In this document: positions 12,689-24,012 of the stretch, in pieces
Layout: the number at the start of each line of letters is the position of its first letter
Numbering within the stretch: the stretch's first letter is position 1
Assembly (NCBI RefSeq): GCF_011075055.1
Contig: NC_058151.1
Coordinates: 372,001 to 436,000 of the forward strand
Direction of reading: 5' to 3'
Length of the DNA: 64,000 bases
From: Mangifera indica
Taxonomy: Eukaryota > Streptophyta > Magnoliopsida > Sapindales > Anacardiaceae
Notes under the pieces: generated by a model
The model's database searches: none
Told to the model about the DNA's origin: nothing
What the model saw: only the letters and a program-made list of their open reading frames with translations
Made by a program: the position numbers and the translations under genes

Positions 12689-15273
12689 TCAAGCTAATTG
12701 ATGGCTCTTGGTGTGCTCAGGTCGATGTTTGACCTCATAATCTATATGCACAAAAGCTCTCTCAACTTCAGGCAGTTGCTCAAGCTTCTCCTGCAATGTC
12801 TCTCCAATGTTATGTGCTTGATGCAGCAACATGTCCTCTGGTAACACAACGTCCACCTCCACAAAATAATGGCATCCAAATGTGTATGCTTTCACTGTGT
12901 CTATATGCTTTACCGATTCGTGATGGTTCCATATCAGATACGTCACTTTCGCCATAAAATCCGGTGGGGCAGTTCTCCCTATCAGTGAATGTACATTCTC
13001 CAGAACAGTCCTCACCCATGTGCTAATTGTATACAATGCTATCTGCAGTTAGAAGCATTATGGTTAATATACAAATTAGTACTTTATTGTTAGTGCAAAG
13101 TTATTGACCACAGTGGAGTCTTACTATTATGGCTCCAGTTGGGTCAATCCACCAGTAAAGTTTCACAGCTAGCACAGCTGTGACTAAGCCAACTGAATTG
13201 GTGATCACATCAAACATATGATCTTGAGCATAGGCTCTGATGATTTCGTTCTTGAATCTTCGACAGTAGATCATTAGCACAAACTTGACTATTGTCACAG
13301 AAGTCATTATCCCGATCATCCATTTTTCTTGCACGCTGTCCATTTTAGGTTTTGGCTGTAACAGAACAGCATTAGCCGAAAATTCTATACTAATATCGGC
13401 GTACATTCAGCAGAAAATAGCATACCTTTGAAATGATTGCGCGAGCAGATTCTAGCAGAATTTGTAGTCCAAGAGTTGCCATCACTGATGCAAAAACAAT
13501 GATGCCCTGTGTACTCAAAGTTGATTAGCTAAATGCAGTATGCAGAACTGAAAATTGATTTTAGCAGCAAATTTGGTAACTTACTACTGGTTGCATCCTT
13601 TTCTTTCCGATTGGGTAGTGATACTGGTTTGGATTTTTCATGGCATTGGAAGTGAACCACAAAATGAAACCTGATAAAAGGTCTAGAAGAGAGTCCATAG
13701 TTGAGGCAATTACTGCCAAAGATCTGCTTTCAACAGAAGCATAAACTTTTGCTATAAAAAGCACCAAGTTAGTGACATTTGATATGTGAACTGCCAATCT
13801 CTCACTTTTTGCAAGCTGCTTCATTTCATCCTGAGAAAAATTGATCATGATTTTTGACTCGTAAGAAACAGATTTCTTAGTTTGCTTCAGTCAAGGAAAA
13901 TGAAAACGGAGAAAAGGTTTTAGAATTACCTCTGTTAGGCTTTCAGGCCAAGAACCGTTTTCAGTCATGATGTCCATGTTAACATACCCTTCAAGGAGCC
14001 TTTCTTGTTTCTCGTAATACTCTGAGAGTTTCTTCTGTTTTTCTAAAATGCAAAATCAATAAAAAATTGAAAGTTTTAATTTACTGTCAAAGTCCTTTAA
14101 GCAGGAAATCATTTTTACTTTGATTGAAAGAACTGCTGAAATCCTAAATCAAATCAAGATATCCCACCTAGTTGCTATTTCGAATTACTATTGCAGTGCT
14201 TTGATGCCAAAAATTACAGGTTGAAAAGTTTTTGGGTCAATATAAATTTATTATCTTTCATTTCCTCGTAAGAGGGTAGAACCATGAAATCAACAAAGTT
14301 CAAAGCCGACAGTATTTGTGGCTTTAAGTGATTTGTCATACACAAATCAAGACAACATCAAGATTGAAGCTGAGAGCCTTGAGTCAATGTAAACCCGTTG
14401 TCGGCTCTCCTCTTATGAGACACTTTTTTATAGGAAAATTGTCACAACTTTAGATGGCCCAATAGAGATCAAGATAACATTAAAACAGAAGCTAGAGTGT
14501 TAAGTCAATATAAATTTATTGTCTCTTCCTCTCCCTTGCCAGACTTCTTTTGTGGGCAAAACCATCCAACTACAGCTAAAATAGACAATCCTTTGCTACT
14601 TCAAGGTCTAATAATTACATATCCAAACAGCATCTCAGTGATATAAAAAATCTAAGTTATGATAGAATTTTAATCATTCACCATTGATTAAGAAACTTTA
14701 CAAAAGAAAACTTAATTTTATCCATGTCACACAGTCAACAATGAACTCAACTTTTAAAAAAAGTGACAAGACCGACCATAAAATGCCACAAGCTGCAAAT
14801 GGAAAATTAGTTAGATTAATAAGAACTGGGTTGATTTCTTTTGTTTTAGAGGTTTCCCTAATATATAAAAAAAAAAAGTAAAAAAACTCCTGAAAAAAAA
14901 AATTCTAAAAACATTTTCTGGAAATACATGGAAATTAAGCCCAGTTCTGTGTAAAGCTTTCTTAATGAGGAAGAAGAAGAAGAAGAAGAAGAAGAAGAAG
15001 AAGAAGAAGAGGGAAGAGTGACATACTTGGTGTACATAGACGGTGAAAGAAAACACAAGAGTGACGGTGATGATGATAAAAAGGGATTTCATGTTCTGGA
15101 ATACGAAAGCTATCAAGAGTGAGCCTCCATGCAGACGACTTCGCATTAATATGATCACCAACATCATCATCATCTTCTTCTTGTTTTGGAAGAAGATGAG
15201 GCTCATGAAGAAGATCACCACCACCACCACCCTCTTCTATATTACTTATGCAACGTTCATCCGTAGTCTCCAT
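12689..15273 (-). CDS. Mn-type cation diffusion facilitator (metal tolerance protein 9/10 group), copy A
   Basis: Six exons on the minus strand, 15273-15027, 14042-13930, 13830-13585, 13506-13426, 13355-13125 and 13042-12689, encode 423 residues. Mn-CDF proteins move Mn2+ (in exchange for H+) from the cytosol into Golgi/prevacuolar or other endomembranes. The two DxxxD metal sites of the Mn-CDF group are present: DSLLD in TM2 ([12 protein letters not shown]) and DHMFD in TM5 ([14 protein letters not shown]). The C-terminal cytosolic domain has [20 protein letters not shown] and AFVHIDYE. The N-terminus (METTDERC...) holds a Gly run, acidic residues and a short His cluster (YHHHRH). Intron 1 is long. 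Splice phases match the two paralogues in this window. All exons are open and splice sites are canonical, so the gene looks functional. The nearest relative is copy B at 20350-22882. Confidence 0.93.
14970..15010. repeat. (GAA)n microsatellite in MTP-A intron 1
   Basis: About 13 AAG/GAA units lie just inside intron 1, next to the exon 1 donor at 15026. Copy B has only about four units at the same place (22616-22631), so the repeat length changed after the duplication. On the minus strand it is a polypyrimidine tract right after the donor. Confidence 0.9.
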
Positions 15274-15431
15274 GGAATTCTAGCTCTTTGTATGCGATAA
15301 CCGATAAGTTCAAACTAAGCAACCGAAATGGCGGTTAAGATAGAGTTTGAAGAAGAAGACGATAAAAAGAAAAACTGCTTCTCCAATCCTCTGCAGGACC
15401 GCCTTCCCAGAGAACAACCAGTGCTTACAAA

Positions 15432-15439
15432 TTTATATT
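15432..15439 (-). promoter_or_regulatory. Probable TATA box of MTP-A
   Basis: The minus strand reads AATATAAA about 160 bp upstream of the start codon. A G-box seen at the matching position in copy B (CACGTG at 23061) reads CAAGTG here. Confidence 0.35.
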
Positions 15440-15459
15440 TCCATGCACACAAGTGGCAT

Positions 15460-17904
15460 CATTCTATAATATTTTTTCAAGTAAAATTTTCTAAACAAAT
15501 ATAAAGACTAATGTTTTATTTGTTTGCAAGAAAGAAATACTCCTTTTTTATTTGCTTTTGGCTGACAACTATTTCCACGCGTTTTATTTTTTAAGTGGCA
15601 CAATCTTATCTTTTCATCTTTGAAAAAGATTTTTTTTTTTTTTAATCTATAATCAAAGCTCAAAATCTCAGTTGGTAGATTCAAAACAGTATTTTTTTTT
15701 ATTAAGTGATGTTATATGTATAAATAATAATATATTATTATATAATTAAATATTATTTTATCAGACATATAATTGTTTATATCGATTATTTGTATATATA
15801 ATTATATTATCTTATAACAATTCTAAAGGTTAATTTTTTTTTTTAAATTTGTAAAATATATAAGTATTATATGATTACTATTACCTATCGTTTTAAAATA
15901 TAAATAAATTATATTTTCTTTAACCTATTTAAAAATTTATCCCTTACCCCTCTAAATTCAATTAAAAGAATTTAACATTCTTATTTAAATTTTGATTAGT
16001 TTCAAACCTAGTTAGTAAATACGAAAATAAAAAAAATGATACATAAATTATACGAGTATAATACAATGAATAATAAAAAATATGTTTATAAAAAAATGCC
16101 CCTAAACTTTCTGTATGAGAAAAATATGGAACGTATATTTACGAGTTTAATATGAGATATTGTCAATAATACGTTTCTAAAAATACGACAATATTATAAT
16201 AATTTTAGTACTTTTACGAATCTCCTATTAAAAATCAATATAATAATTCAAATGTAAAATATTTAATTAACTATTAAATTTAATAGAACATAATCAATAA
16301 TCAAAATTCTTTGTACAATAAGTAACGTACCAGTCAGTTAAGAAAAATAAATAAATAAATCAGTTCAGATTTTAGACTTTAGATTAGAGTGAATATTTGT
16401 ATAGGTTACAAGGGAGAAAAACGTAAAATTAGAGCTAAAAATTAAGAAAGAAATGTAATTGAGTTTTTAAATAACAGTGGTATTTTCTTAAATAATTGAA
16501 AATAAAAAAGACAATTTTGTACTTTAAGTTTAGTCAAAAATTAAAAAATATAGTAAATATAAAATATGACATATAATTCACGTTTAATACGAAAATGTGT
16601 AAAATAAATATTTAATATGTTTTGGGTTCAAAATTTTTTTTGAACGTGTTTAATATATGAATAATACGGAAAAGTCAATAATACACGTATTTACTAACTA
16701 CGGTCTCAAACTTGTAATCAGATTGATCATAATTAATAAATTCAGTGGTAATCACACCAAAATGATGCAATTCTAGTGCATGATTCATTTAGGTTAATTC
16801 TAATTATCACTGACAATATTCATCATTGATGACTTTTTTAAATTTATAATTTTTTTTTTTATAATTATTAGTCCTAAATTAATATAAACTATGAGAGAAA
16901 AAATAAAAATAATTAGAGATATTTTATCTTTTCAGTGAGTTTATCCTGATAAAAGGCAGATTAGTACCATTTTTAAAGTTTAAGATCGGAAAAAGTGTCA
17001 TTGGAGCAAATTTTATAAAATTTCTATCCACCCATATGCACAACTTCCCAATGTCACTACCCTTTTTCACTGCACAACTTCCCAATGTCACTACCCTTTT
17101 TCACTGCCAACTCGATATATATTCACCGCTTCTTGCTTAGATTTGTTGTTGACTAGCTTTGTTTTAGTTGAATCTTGCCATTTTCACTAACTTTGAGATG
17201 CATTATCCCTAATACCAACCCTAAGCATGCACAACTGTTGTCTTGTCTCTCCTCCAACTTGTGTGCTAGCTGCCTTCCCCGCCCCACCCCGCCCCGCCCC
17301 GCCTCGCCTCATTTTTATTTTAATCATCGCTCAAATTTGACCATGATTTTATTTTTGATCATCACTTTGATCTTGCTTAAATCTGTCAAGAAATGACAAA
17401 GGAGAAGAAAGAAAAAATGAAGAGGATAAAAAGAAAAATATATAAAATAATTAAAGTGAAAATATAATTTATTTGTATTATTAGATGTGTAAGTAATATT
17501 GATCATATTATATATTATATACAATGATAAAAATACTTTTTAATTATTAAAACTAATATTTAATTTTGATCGATAGGTGAAAAAATAAAAATTTTAAACT
17601 TAAAGAATGATTTGTCTATCATTTTATAGAAGTTTGGGTGTGAAATAGTCATTTGACTTTCTTGTATTATATTATAGGTAAGAACAATATTATGTGTATT
17701 CATTTTAAATACATAAATATGTACATATTTATATATGTCATCACATAATTAGATGTTACTTTATCTTTAATTCAAAACCACTCAACTATATGATAACATA
17801 TATAAGTATATATAAATTTCTTCATTCAAAATGAGTACACATAATTTTATTGTATAGGTAAATTGAAGTTAGATAATCCTTAATTATTTTTAGTATATGG
17901 CAAA
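15460..17904. other. AT-rich intergenic DNA, copy A
   Basis: No gene is seen. Long AT-rich stretches include poly-A/T tracts. A 42-bp direct repeat (CTGCACAACTTCCCAATGTC... region) sits at about 17034-17110. The stretch 16740-17900 matches 23545-23770 and 25370-25990. Confidence 0.5.
17277..17300 (-). other. G-quadruplex-forming motif
   Basis: The plus strand has five CCCC runs, each separated by a single base (17277-17280, 17282-17285, 17287-17290, 17292-17295, 17297-17300). The minus strand therefore has five GGGG runs with one-base loops, a very strong G-quadruplex motif in otherwise AT-rich DNA. The matching place in copy B (about 25550) has only one CCCCCC run. Confidence 0.8.
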
Positions 17905-17957
17905 GTGATCAACATCAATGCTTCCAGACCTTATCAAAGGATTGGTTTGTGGTCGAT

Positions 17958-18310
17958 TAATGTTTCTAGACATGATCAAAGAATAGGATTGTGGTCGATG
18001 AAGAGGTGTCTCTTCCTCTCACGGTGGTGCGACAAAAAGATATTCATTTCTTCGTCGCACTATATTTATCATCAACTCAAGAGAAGGAAGAGACCAAAGA
18101 TGATGTCGAAAAAAATATTGGAAACTGAAGTTGAAGAGTGAGGATGAAACTTTTGTTTTTGAAAGTTTTGGAGGGTGAATACAATTTGAAAAATATAAAA
18201 ACCCTAAGTTTGGTGGTGAAAATATTACCTTTCAAAATTTAAAAACTTTAGATAAATGTAAAATTGTTAGTTTTTAAATCCTAAAGAGAAAAAAAACAAA
18301 TTTTATATAT
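17958..18310. mobile_element. Degraded relative of the Mutator-like element
   Basis: The words GTGCGACAAAAAGATATTC, TCTTCGTCGCAC and AAACCCTAAGTTTGGTGGTG resemble the inner part and right flank of the element at 24013-25088. No clean ends or target duplication are seen. It sits at the junction between duplication copies A and B. Confidence 0.35.
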
Positions 18311-19049
18311 TTTAATATAAATAATAAAAATAGAAAAAATTAATAAAAATTAGGTATAAGTGAACCTTTTAAGTTTTTTAAATATTATAGATGTGATTTT
18401 ATGCTTGAGCTAAAACTTCCATGGGAAATAGTCTTTTTCCCAAATCAAAATGCCTACGTAAAATCCATTATCCCATTTTCATGTGATAACAACCTCTGGT
18501 AACTCACAACTCTCAGGAAGGTACAGGAATCAATTACCAGTTCACACGAGCATTCAGTCCAATCACTCTGTCCAAGTAGCATTTTCTCCCTTCTGGAGGG
18601 CCAACTGCAATTTGCGAAACCAACACGAGTATTCCTTCTTTCCTTGGGGGTATTATTACTCTCCAGGATAGTCCAATAATAATATCTTATCTTGTATGAA
18701 AATCCTAACTATATTACTCTCTATCTTCCTAGATTGATGTTGTTGACTATTCAAAATTCTGCATATTTTAAGAATCATATAAAGGAGAGTACAATATAGC
18801 GAGAGAGCCCGTAACTCTAACAGAAGCTGTTGTGACATCTTTTACAGTCACAGAAGCTTTCATGAAAAACACCAGATTTACGTATTTTCATCCGTATCTT
18901 ATCGGTTAATATGTTATCCTATGATTTGAAGGATGTAATTGGTCATTGATTATCACTCATTGATAAATTCTTACATAAAGAATTTACTCAGAAGAATAAA
19001 GCTTTTAAAAGCGGAAAAAAACAGAAAACGGAAATTTGATAAAGAAACA

Positions 19050-19131
19050 AAACTCAGTCCCTTAGATGTTCATAAAGAGTTTGTAATCATTTTCACAAAT
19101 TCATTACAGGTCTGTTGGATCATCACTGTTT
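19050..19131 (-). ncRNA. Box C/D snoRNA, U25-like, copy B
   Basis: Box C GTGATGA (19126-19120), box D CTGA (19057-19054), the AAAC/GTTT terminal stem and both 18S antisense elements are identical to copy A. Only internal spacer bases differ (for example TTGTAATC against TTGTGATC on the plus strand). This is the best preserved RNA of the cluster in both copies. Confidence 0.75.
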
Positions 19132-19260
19132 CTTCATCATTTCACTAACAAAAAAACAAAATTTTAATTTAAAAAATTGTGGGTAAATCTGAATGCACAA
19201 AGCTTAGATAATTGAAAACAAAGAGCTAGAATCTCATTCCCCAAATCATTCTCGGCAACG

Positions 19261-19315
19261 TACAGCGCTGAAAACGCTATAGAAATAGGCGCATCAGAGA
19301 CTCTAATTTATTGCC
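19261..19315 (-). ncRNA. Possible structured RNA within snoRNA cluster, copy B
   Basis: Almost unchanged copy of the 11778-11839 segment (coordinates approximate). The nature of the RNA, if it is one, is unknown. Confidence 0.2.
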
Positions 19316-19354
19316 ATTCTTTTTTTTTCAAAACTCCGAAGACAAATACAAAAA

Positions 19355-19445
19355 GGCTCAGAAAGTGGTTTCATGATTTACATCAACAAGATTTTCTCTA
19401 AAAAGCTCTCAAAGTTTGATGGTATAAATTCAAATCATCAGCGCC
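19355..19445 (-). ncRNA. Box C/D snoRNA 2, copy B (boxes intact)
   Basis: The minus strand has a GGC/GCC terminal stem, box C CTGATGA (19441-19435), a C'-like TTGATG and box D CTGA (19361-19358). Copy A has lost this box C. The guide before box D differs from copy A at two bases (AAAGTGGTTTCATG here), so any target pairing differs between copies. Confidence 0.6.
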
Positions 19446-19479
19446 TCAAACGAAAAAAAAGGAAAAAAAATCGAAAGGA

Positions 19480-19563
19480 GGCCTCAGAAATCAACTGATT
19501 GATTGAATGCATCAAAGAGAGAGTATCTCAGATGGTACGGACAATTTGTGAGCATCACCGGCC
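19480..19563 (-). ncRNA. Box C/D snoRNA 1, copy B (boxes intact)
   Basis: The GGCC/GGCC terminal stem encloses box C GTGATGC (19558-19552), D' CTGA (19531-19528), C' TTGATGC (19515-19509) and box D CTGA (19487-19484). Spacing and symmetry fit a two-guide C/D snoRNA. I recognise neither target. Confidence 0.62.
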
Positions 19564-19638
19564 GTTCAATCAAAAACAAATTTAAGACGGAAGAGTAGAA
19601 AAGGAAGAAGATGACATTGAAAATTGAAATTGGAGATT

Positions 19639-19750
19639 AGGGTGTATTTGGACGAAATATATAGAATGAGGGGCGCTTTTGAAACCCTAATTCTACTCTG
19701 GATTTGCTTATACGCCATTGTAAATTATTTAAGGTCCAGGCTCCGGCCCA
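19639..19750 (-). promoter_or_regulatory. snoRNA cluster promoter, copy B (partly eroded)
   Basis: Site II TGGGCC (19750-19745), telobox AAACCCTAA (19682-19690, plus orientation) and TATATA (19663-19658) remain. The second Site II of copy A reads TGGGTT here, and the second telobox is broken (TAGGGTGT at about 19639-19646 instead of TAGGGTTT). Confidence 0.6.
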
Positions 19751-20349
19751 GAGGAAACCCAATAAATTTCTAAAAGTAGGATATGTTGTAGCCGTTAAGG
19801 GACACTTTTTGTAGGATCGGACACGATTCAAGTCAATTCTAATTTAGTTTGATATTCAATTCACATAGAGATAATTCTAAATTGAGATCGAATTGAGTCA
19901 AATTGTTAAAAGTCATCAACAAATTCATCTTATTTAACAATACTTCATCCGATTTTTATTCTATATTTTAAGTTATACTTCTTGTAGGGTTGAAAATAAT
20001 TCAGGCCGATTCAAATTTAATTTGATGTTTAACTCGAATAGAAATAACCCCAAATTGAGATCGAATTGAGTCAAATTATTAAAAAGTCATCAACAAATTC
20101 ATTTTATTTAACAATTTTTCATCCAATTTTTATTCTACATTATAAATTATCCTCTTTTTTTTTTTTAGTTTCTCTAATAATTAAGAGTAAAGTTCGATTT
20201 CAAGTTTGATTGCTCTAAATTCAAACCAAACTTGAGTTAATCTTTGTAAATTGAAAGCGATATCTAATTATTTAGGGAAAATGGAGTAGAAATCTTAGGT
20301 GCTAGGATTATTCAGTTTCAGTTATTACATGACATAATTTACTGACTCA

Positions 20350-22882
20350 TCAAGCTAATTGATGGCTCTTGGTGTGCTCAGGTCGATGTGTGAACTCAAA
20401 ATCTATATGCACAAAAGCTCTCTCAACTTCAGGCAGTTGCTCAAGCTTCTCCTGCAATGTCTCTCCAATGTTATGTGCTTGATACAGCAACATGTCCTCT
20501 GGTAACACAATGTCCACCTCCACAAAATAATGGCATCCAAATGTGTATGCTCTCACTGTGTCTATATGCTTTACCGATTCGTGATGGTTCCATATTAGAT
20601 ACGTCATTTTCGCCAGAAAATCCGGTGGGGCAGTTCTCCCTATCAGTGAATGTACATTCTGCAGAACCGTCCTCACCCATGTGCTAATTGTATATAATGC
20701 TATCTGTAGTGTTAGAACCATTATCGTTAATATATAAATTAATACTTATTGTTAGTGCAAAGTTAGTGATGGCAGTGGAGTCTTACTATTATGGCTCCAG
20801 TTGGGTCAATCCACCAGTAGAGTTTCACAGCTAGCACAGCTGTGACTAAGCCAACTGAATTGGTAATCACATCAAACATATGATCTTGAGCATAGGCTCT
20901 GATAATTTCGTTCTTGAATCTTCGACAGTAGATCATTAGCACAAACTTGACTATTGTCACAGAAGTCATTATCCCAATCATCCATTTTTCTTGCTCGCTG
21001 TCCATTTTAGGTTTCGACTGTAACAGAACAGCATTAGCCGAAAATTCTATACTAGTATCGGCATACTTTCAGCAGAAAATAGCATACCTTTGAAATGATT
21101 GCGCGAGAAGATTCTAGCAGAATCTGTAGTCCAAGAGTTGCCATCACTGATGCAAAAACAATGATGCCCTGTGTAGTTGATTAGCTAAATGCAGTACGCA
21201 GAATTGAAAATTGATTTTAGCAGCAAATTTGGTAACTTACTACTGGTTGCATCCTTTTCTTTCCGATTGGGTAGTGATACTGGTTTGGATTTTTCATGGC
21301 ATTGGAAGTGAACCACAAAATGAAACCTGATAAAAGGTCTAGAAGAGAGTCCAGAGTTGAGGCAATTACTGCCAAAGATCTGCTTTCAACAGAAGCATAA
21401 ACTTTTGCTATAAAAAGAACCAAGTTAGTGACATTTGATATGTGAACTGCCAATCTCTCACTTCTAGCAAGCTGCTTCATTTCATCCTGAGAAAAATTGA
21501 TCATGATTTTTGACTTGTAAGAAACATATATCTTCGTTTGCCTCGGTCAAGGAAAATGAAAACAGAGAAAAGGTTTTAGAATTACCTCTGTTAGGCTTTC
21601 AGGCCAAGAACCCTTTTCAGTCATGATGTCCATATCACCATACCCTTCAAGGAGCCTTTCTTGTTTCTTGTAATACTCTGAGACTTTCTTCTGTTTTTCT
21701 AAAATGCAAAATCAAAAAAAAATTGAAAGTTTTAATTTACTTCCCAAGTCCTTTAAGCGGAAAATCATTTTTACTTTGATTGAAAGAACTGCTGAAATCC
21801 TAAATCAAATCAAGGTATCTCGCCTAATCACTATTTCAAATTACTATTGTAGTGCATTGATGTCAAAAATCACACGTTGAAAAAGTTTTAGATCAATCTA
21901 AATTTATTGTCTCCCATTTCCTCACAAGAGAACAAAACTATGAGATAAACAAAGTTTAAAGTAAATAGTATTTGTGGCTTTAAATGACTTCTTATATTCA
22001 AATCAAGACAATATCAAAATAAGAGTTGAGGGTATTGAGTCAATATAAATTCATTATTGCTCTTCCCTTACAAGACACCTTTTAGGAGAAAAATTGCCAC
22101 AACTTTAGATGGCCAGTAGAGACGAAGGCAACATTAAAAGAGAAGCTAGGTTGTTACATCAATATAAATTTATTGTTTCTCCCTCTCCCTCGCGAGGGTC
22201 CTTTTAACTTGCAATACCATGTAGCCAACTACAACTAAGACAGACAATCCTTGGCTACTTTAAGGTCTAATATGTGCATATCAATGATATGTAAAATCTA
22301 AGTTATGAAAGAACTTTAATCATTCACCATTGATTAAGAAACATTACAACAGAAAACTTAATTTTATCCATGTCACACAGTCAACAATGAACTCAACTTT
22401 TAAAAAAAGGTGACAAGACCGACCACAAAATGCCACAAGCTGCAAATGGAAAATTAGGTTGATTAATAAGAACTGGGTTGATTTCTTTTGTTTTAGAGGT
22501 TTCTCCAATTAAAAAATAAAAAGTAAAAAAACTCCTGAAAAAAAAAATTCTAAAAACATTTTCTGAAAATACATGGAAATTAAGCCCAGTTCTGTGTAAA
22601 GCCTTCTTAATGAGGAAAAAGAAGAAGAAGAGGGAAGAGTGACATACTTGGTGTACATAGATGGTGAAAGAAAGCACAAGAGTGATGGTGATGAGGAGAA
22701 GAAGAGAGTTTATGTTCTGGAATACGAAAGCTATCAAGAGTGAGCCTCCATGCAGTCGACTTCGCATTAAGACGATCACCATCATCTTCTTCTTGTTGTT
22801 TTGGAAGAAGATAAGCATCATGAAGAAGACCACCACCACCTTCTTCAATATTACTTCCGCAACGTTCATCCGTAGTCTCCAT
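20350..22882 (-). CDS. Mn-type cation diffusion facilitator (metal tolerance protein 9/10 group), copy B
   Basis: Six exons, 22882-22648, 21698-21586, 21486-21241, 21168-21088, 21017-20787 and 20703-20350, encode 419 residues. Exon lengths 2-6 (113, 246, 81, 231, 354) equal those of copy A. Both DxxxD sites are kept (DSLLD and DHMFD), as are the C-terminal [20 protein letters not shown] and the linker region [19 protein letters not shown]. Most differences from copy A lie in the N-terminal acidic/His segment ([16 protein letters not shown]), four residues shorter here. The presumed function is Mn2+ export from the cytosol into endomembrane compartments. No stops or splice damage are seen. Together with copy A it forms a recent tandem pair. 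Confidence 0.93.
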
Positions 22883-23060
22883 GGAATTCTAGCTCTTTGT
22901 ATGTGATAACCGATAAGTTCAAACTAAGCAACCGAAAATGGCGGTTAAGATAAGAGTTTGAAGAAGAAGACGATAAAAGGAAAAACTGCTTCTCCGATCC
23001 TCTGCAGAACCGCCTTCTCAGAGAAGAACAAGTGTTTACATAGTTATATTTCCATGCACA

Positions 23061-23066
23061 CACGTG
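23061..23066. promoter_or_regulatory. G-box CACGTG upstream of MTP-B
   Basis: A perfect G-box (CACGTGGC) lies about 180 bp upstream of the MTP-B start codon. Copy A has CAAGTGGC at the same place. G-boxes bind bZIP/bHLH factors; whether it acts here is not shown. Confidence 0.4.
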
Positions 23067-23099
23067 GCATCATTCAATAATATTTTTTCACGGAAAATT

Positions 23100-24003
23100 T
23101 TCTAAAAAAAATATAACAAGAAAGAATTACAGGTTTTCCCCAACCAGAATTGCTCCATTTTTATTTTTGTATTGGCACAATCTTATCTTTTTATCTTTAA
23201 AAAAGATTTTTTCTTATCTATAATCAAAACTCAAAATCTCAAATGGTAGATTCAAAACAATATTATTTTTCCATTGAGTGGTATTTTATGTATAACTAAT
23301 AATACATTATTATATAATTAAATCTTGTTTTATCTTATGTATAATTATTTGCTTGCACTTATTATATATATAAATATTTTTTTTAAATTAATAAAATAAA
23401 TAAATAAATATTATAGGATTACTATTACTTATAGTTTTAAAATATAAATAAATTATATATTTTTTATTTATTTAAAAATTTATCTCTTACACCCCTAAAT
23501 TCAATTAAAAGAATTTAAATTCCTTGCTTAAACCTTCACATTGATCACAATTAATAAATTCAGTGGTAATCACACAAAAATGATGCAATTTTAATGTATG
23601 ATTAATTTAGGTGAATTTTAACTATCCGATAATTTTTACCATCAATGACTATTTTAAATTTCTAATTTTTTTTTATAATTATTAATCTTAAAATTAATAT
23701 AATAAACTATGAGAGAAAAGGTAAAAGTTTCCAACAGAATAAAAGGCAGATTAGTGTCATTTTTAAAGTTTAAGATCATTGAAGGAAATTACAGGCAAAA
23801 AATAGTTGTTCTACCTTTGTTTTAAAGTATTTTTGAAGGTGAATCCAACCTTTGTTGGAAAGATATTCCATTCATTTCTCAATTCCTTTTGACTCAGCAG
23901 CTTCTCGATATAATAAAAAAAAATTGTTAAATGGATTCAAAAACTTTTGATTTCTGATGTTCCCATGCTACAATATTTGGCGACCCTTTCCAGGTGATGC
24001 TTA
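23100..24003. other. AT-rich intergenic DNA, copy B
   Basis: Matches copy A up to about 23770 (ATAAAAGGCAGATTAGT...). From 23775 to 24003 the sequence has no partner in copy A and holds no gene. It may be part of an older insertion into which the Mutator-like element landed. Confidence 0.45.
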
Positions 24004-24012
24004 TTTAATAGG

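Larger units (their letters stand above)
10985..17957. repeat. Tandem segmental duplication, copy A
   Basis: This stretch is repeated in the same order and orientation at about 18436-25995. Matching landmarks are 11574/19050 (U25-like snoRNA), 12689/20350 (MTP stop), 15273/22882 (MTP start), about 16960/23740 and 17033/25391. The ends are approximate because the flanks are AT-rich. Copy A lacks the roughly 1.6-kb block, including the Mutator-like element, that sits at 23.77-25.37 kb in copy B. Confidence 0.85.

Noticed and set aside
14811..15230. Hydrophobic frame with poly-Phe on the minus strand over MTP-A exon 1
   Set aside because: It reads an alternative frame through exon 1 and the (GAA)n intron tract. 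The METT frame splices in phase to the MTP linker, as in the two paralogues.
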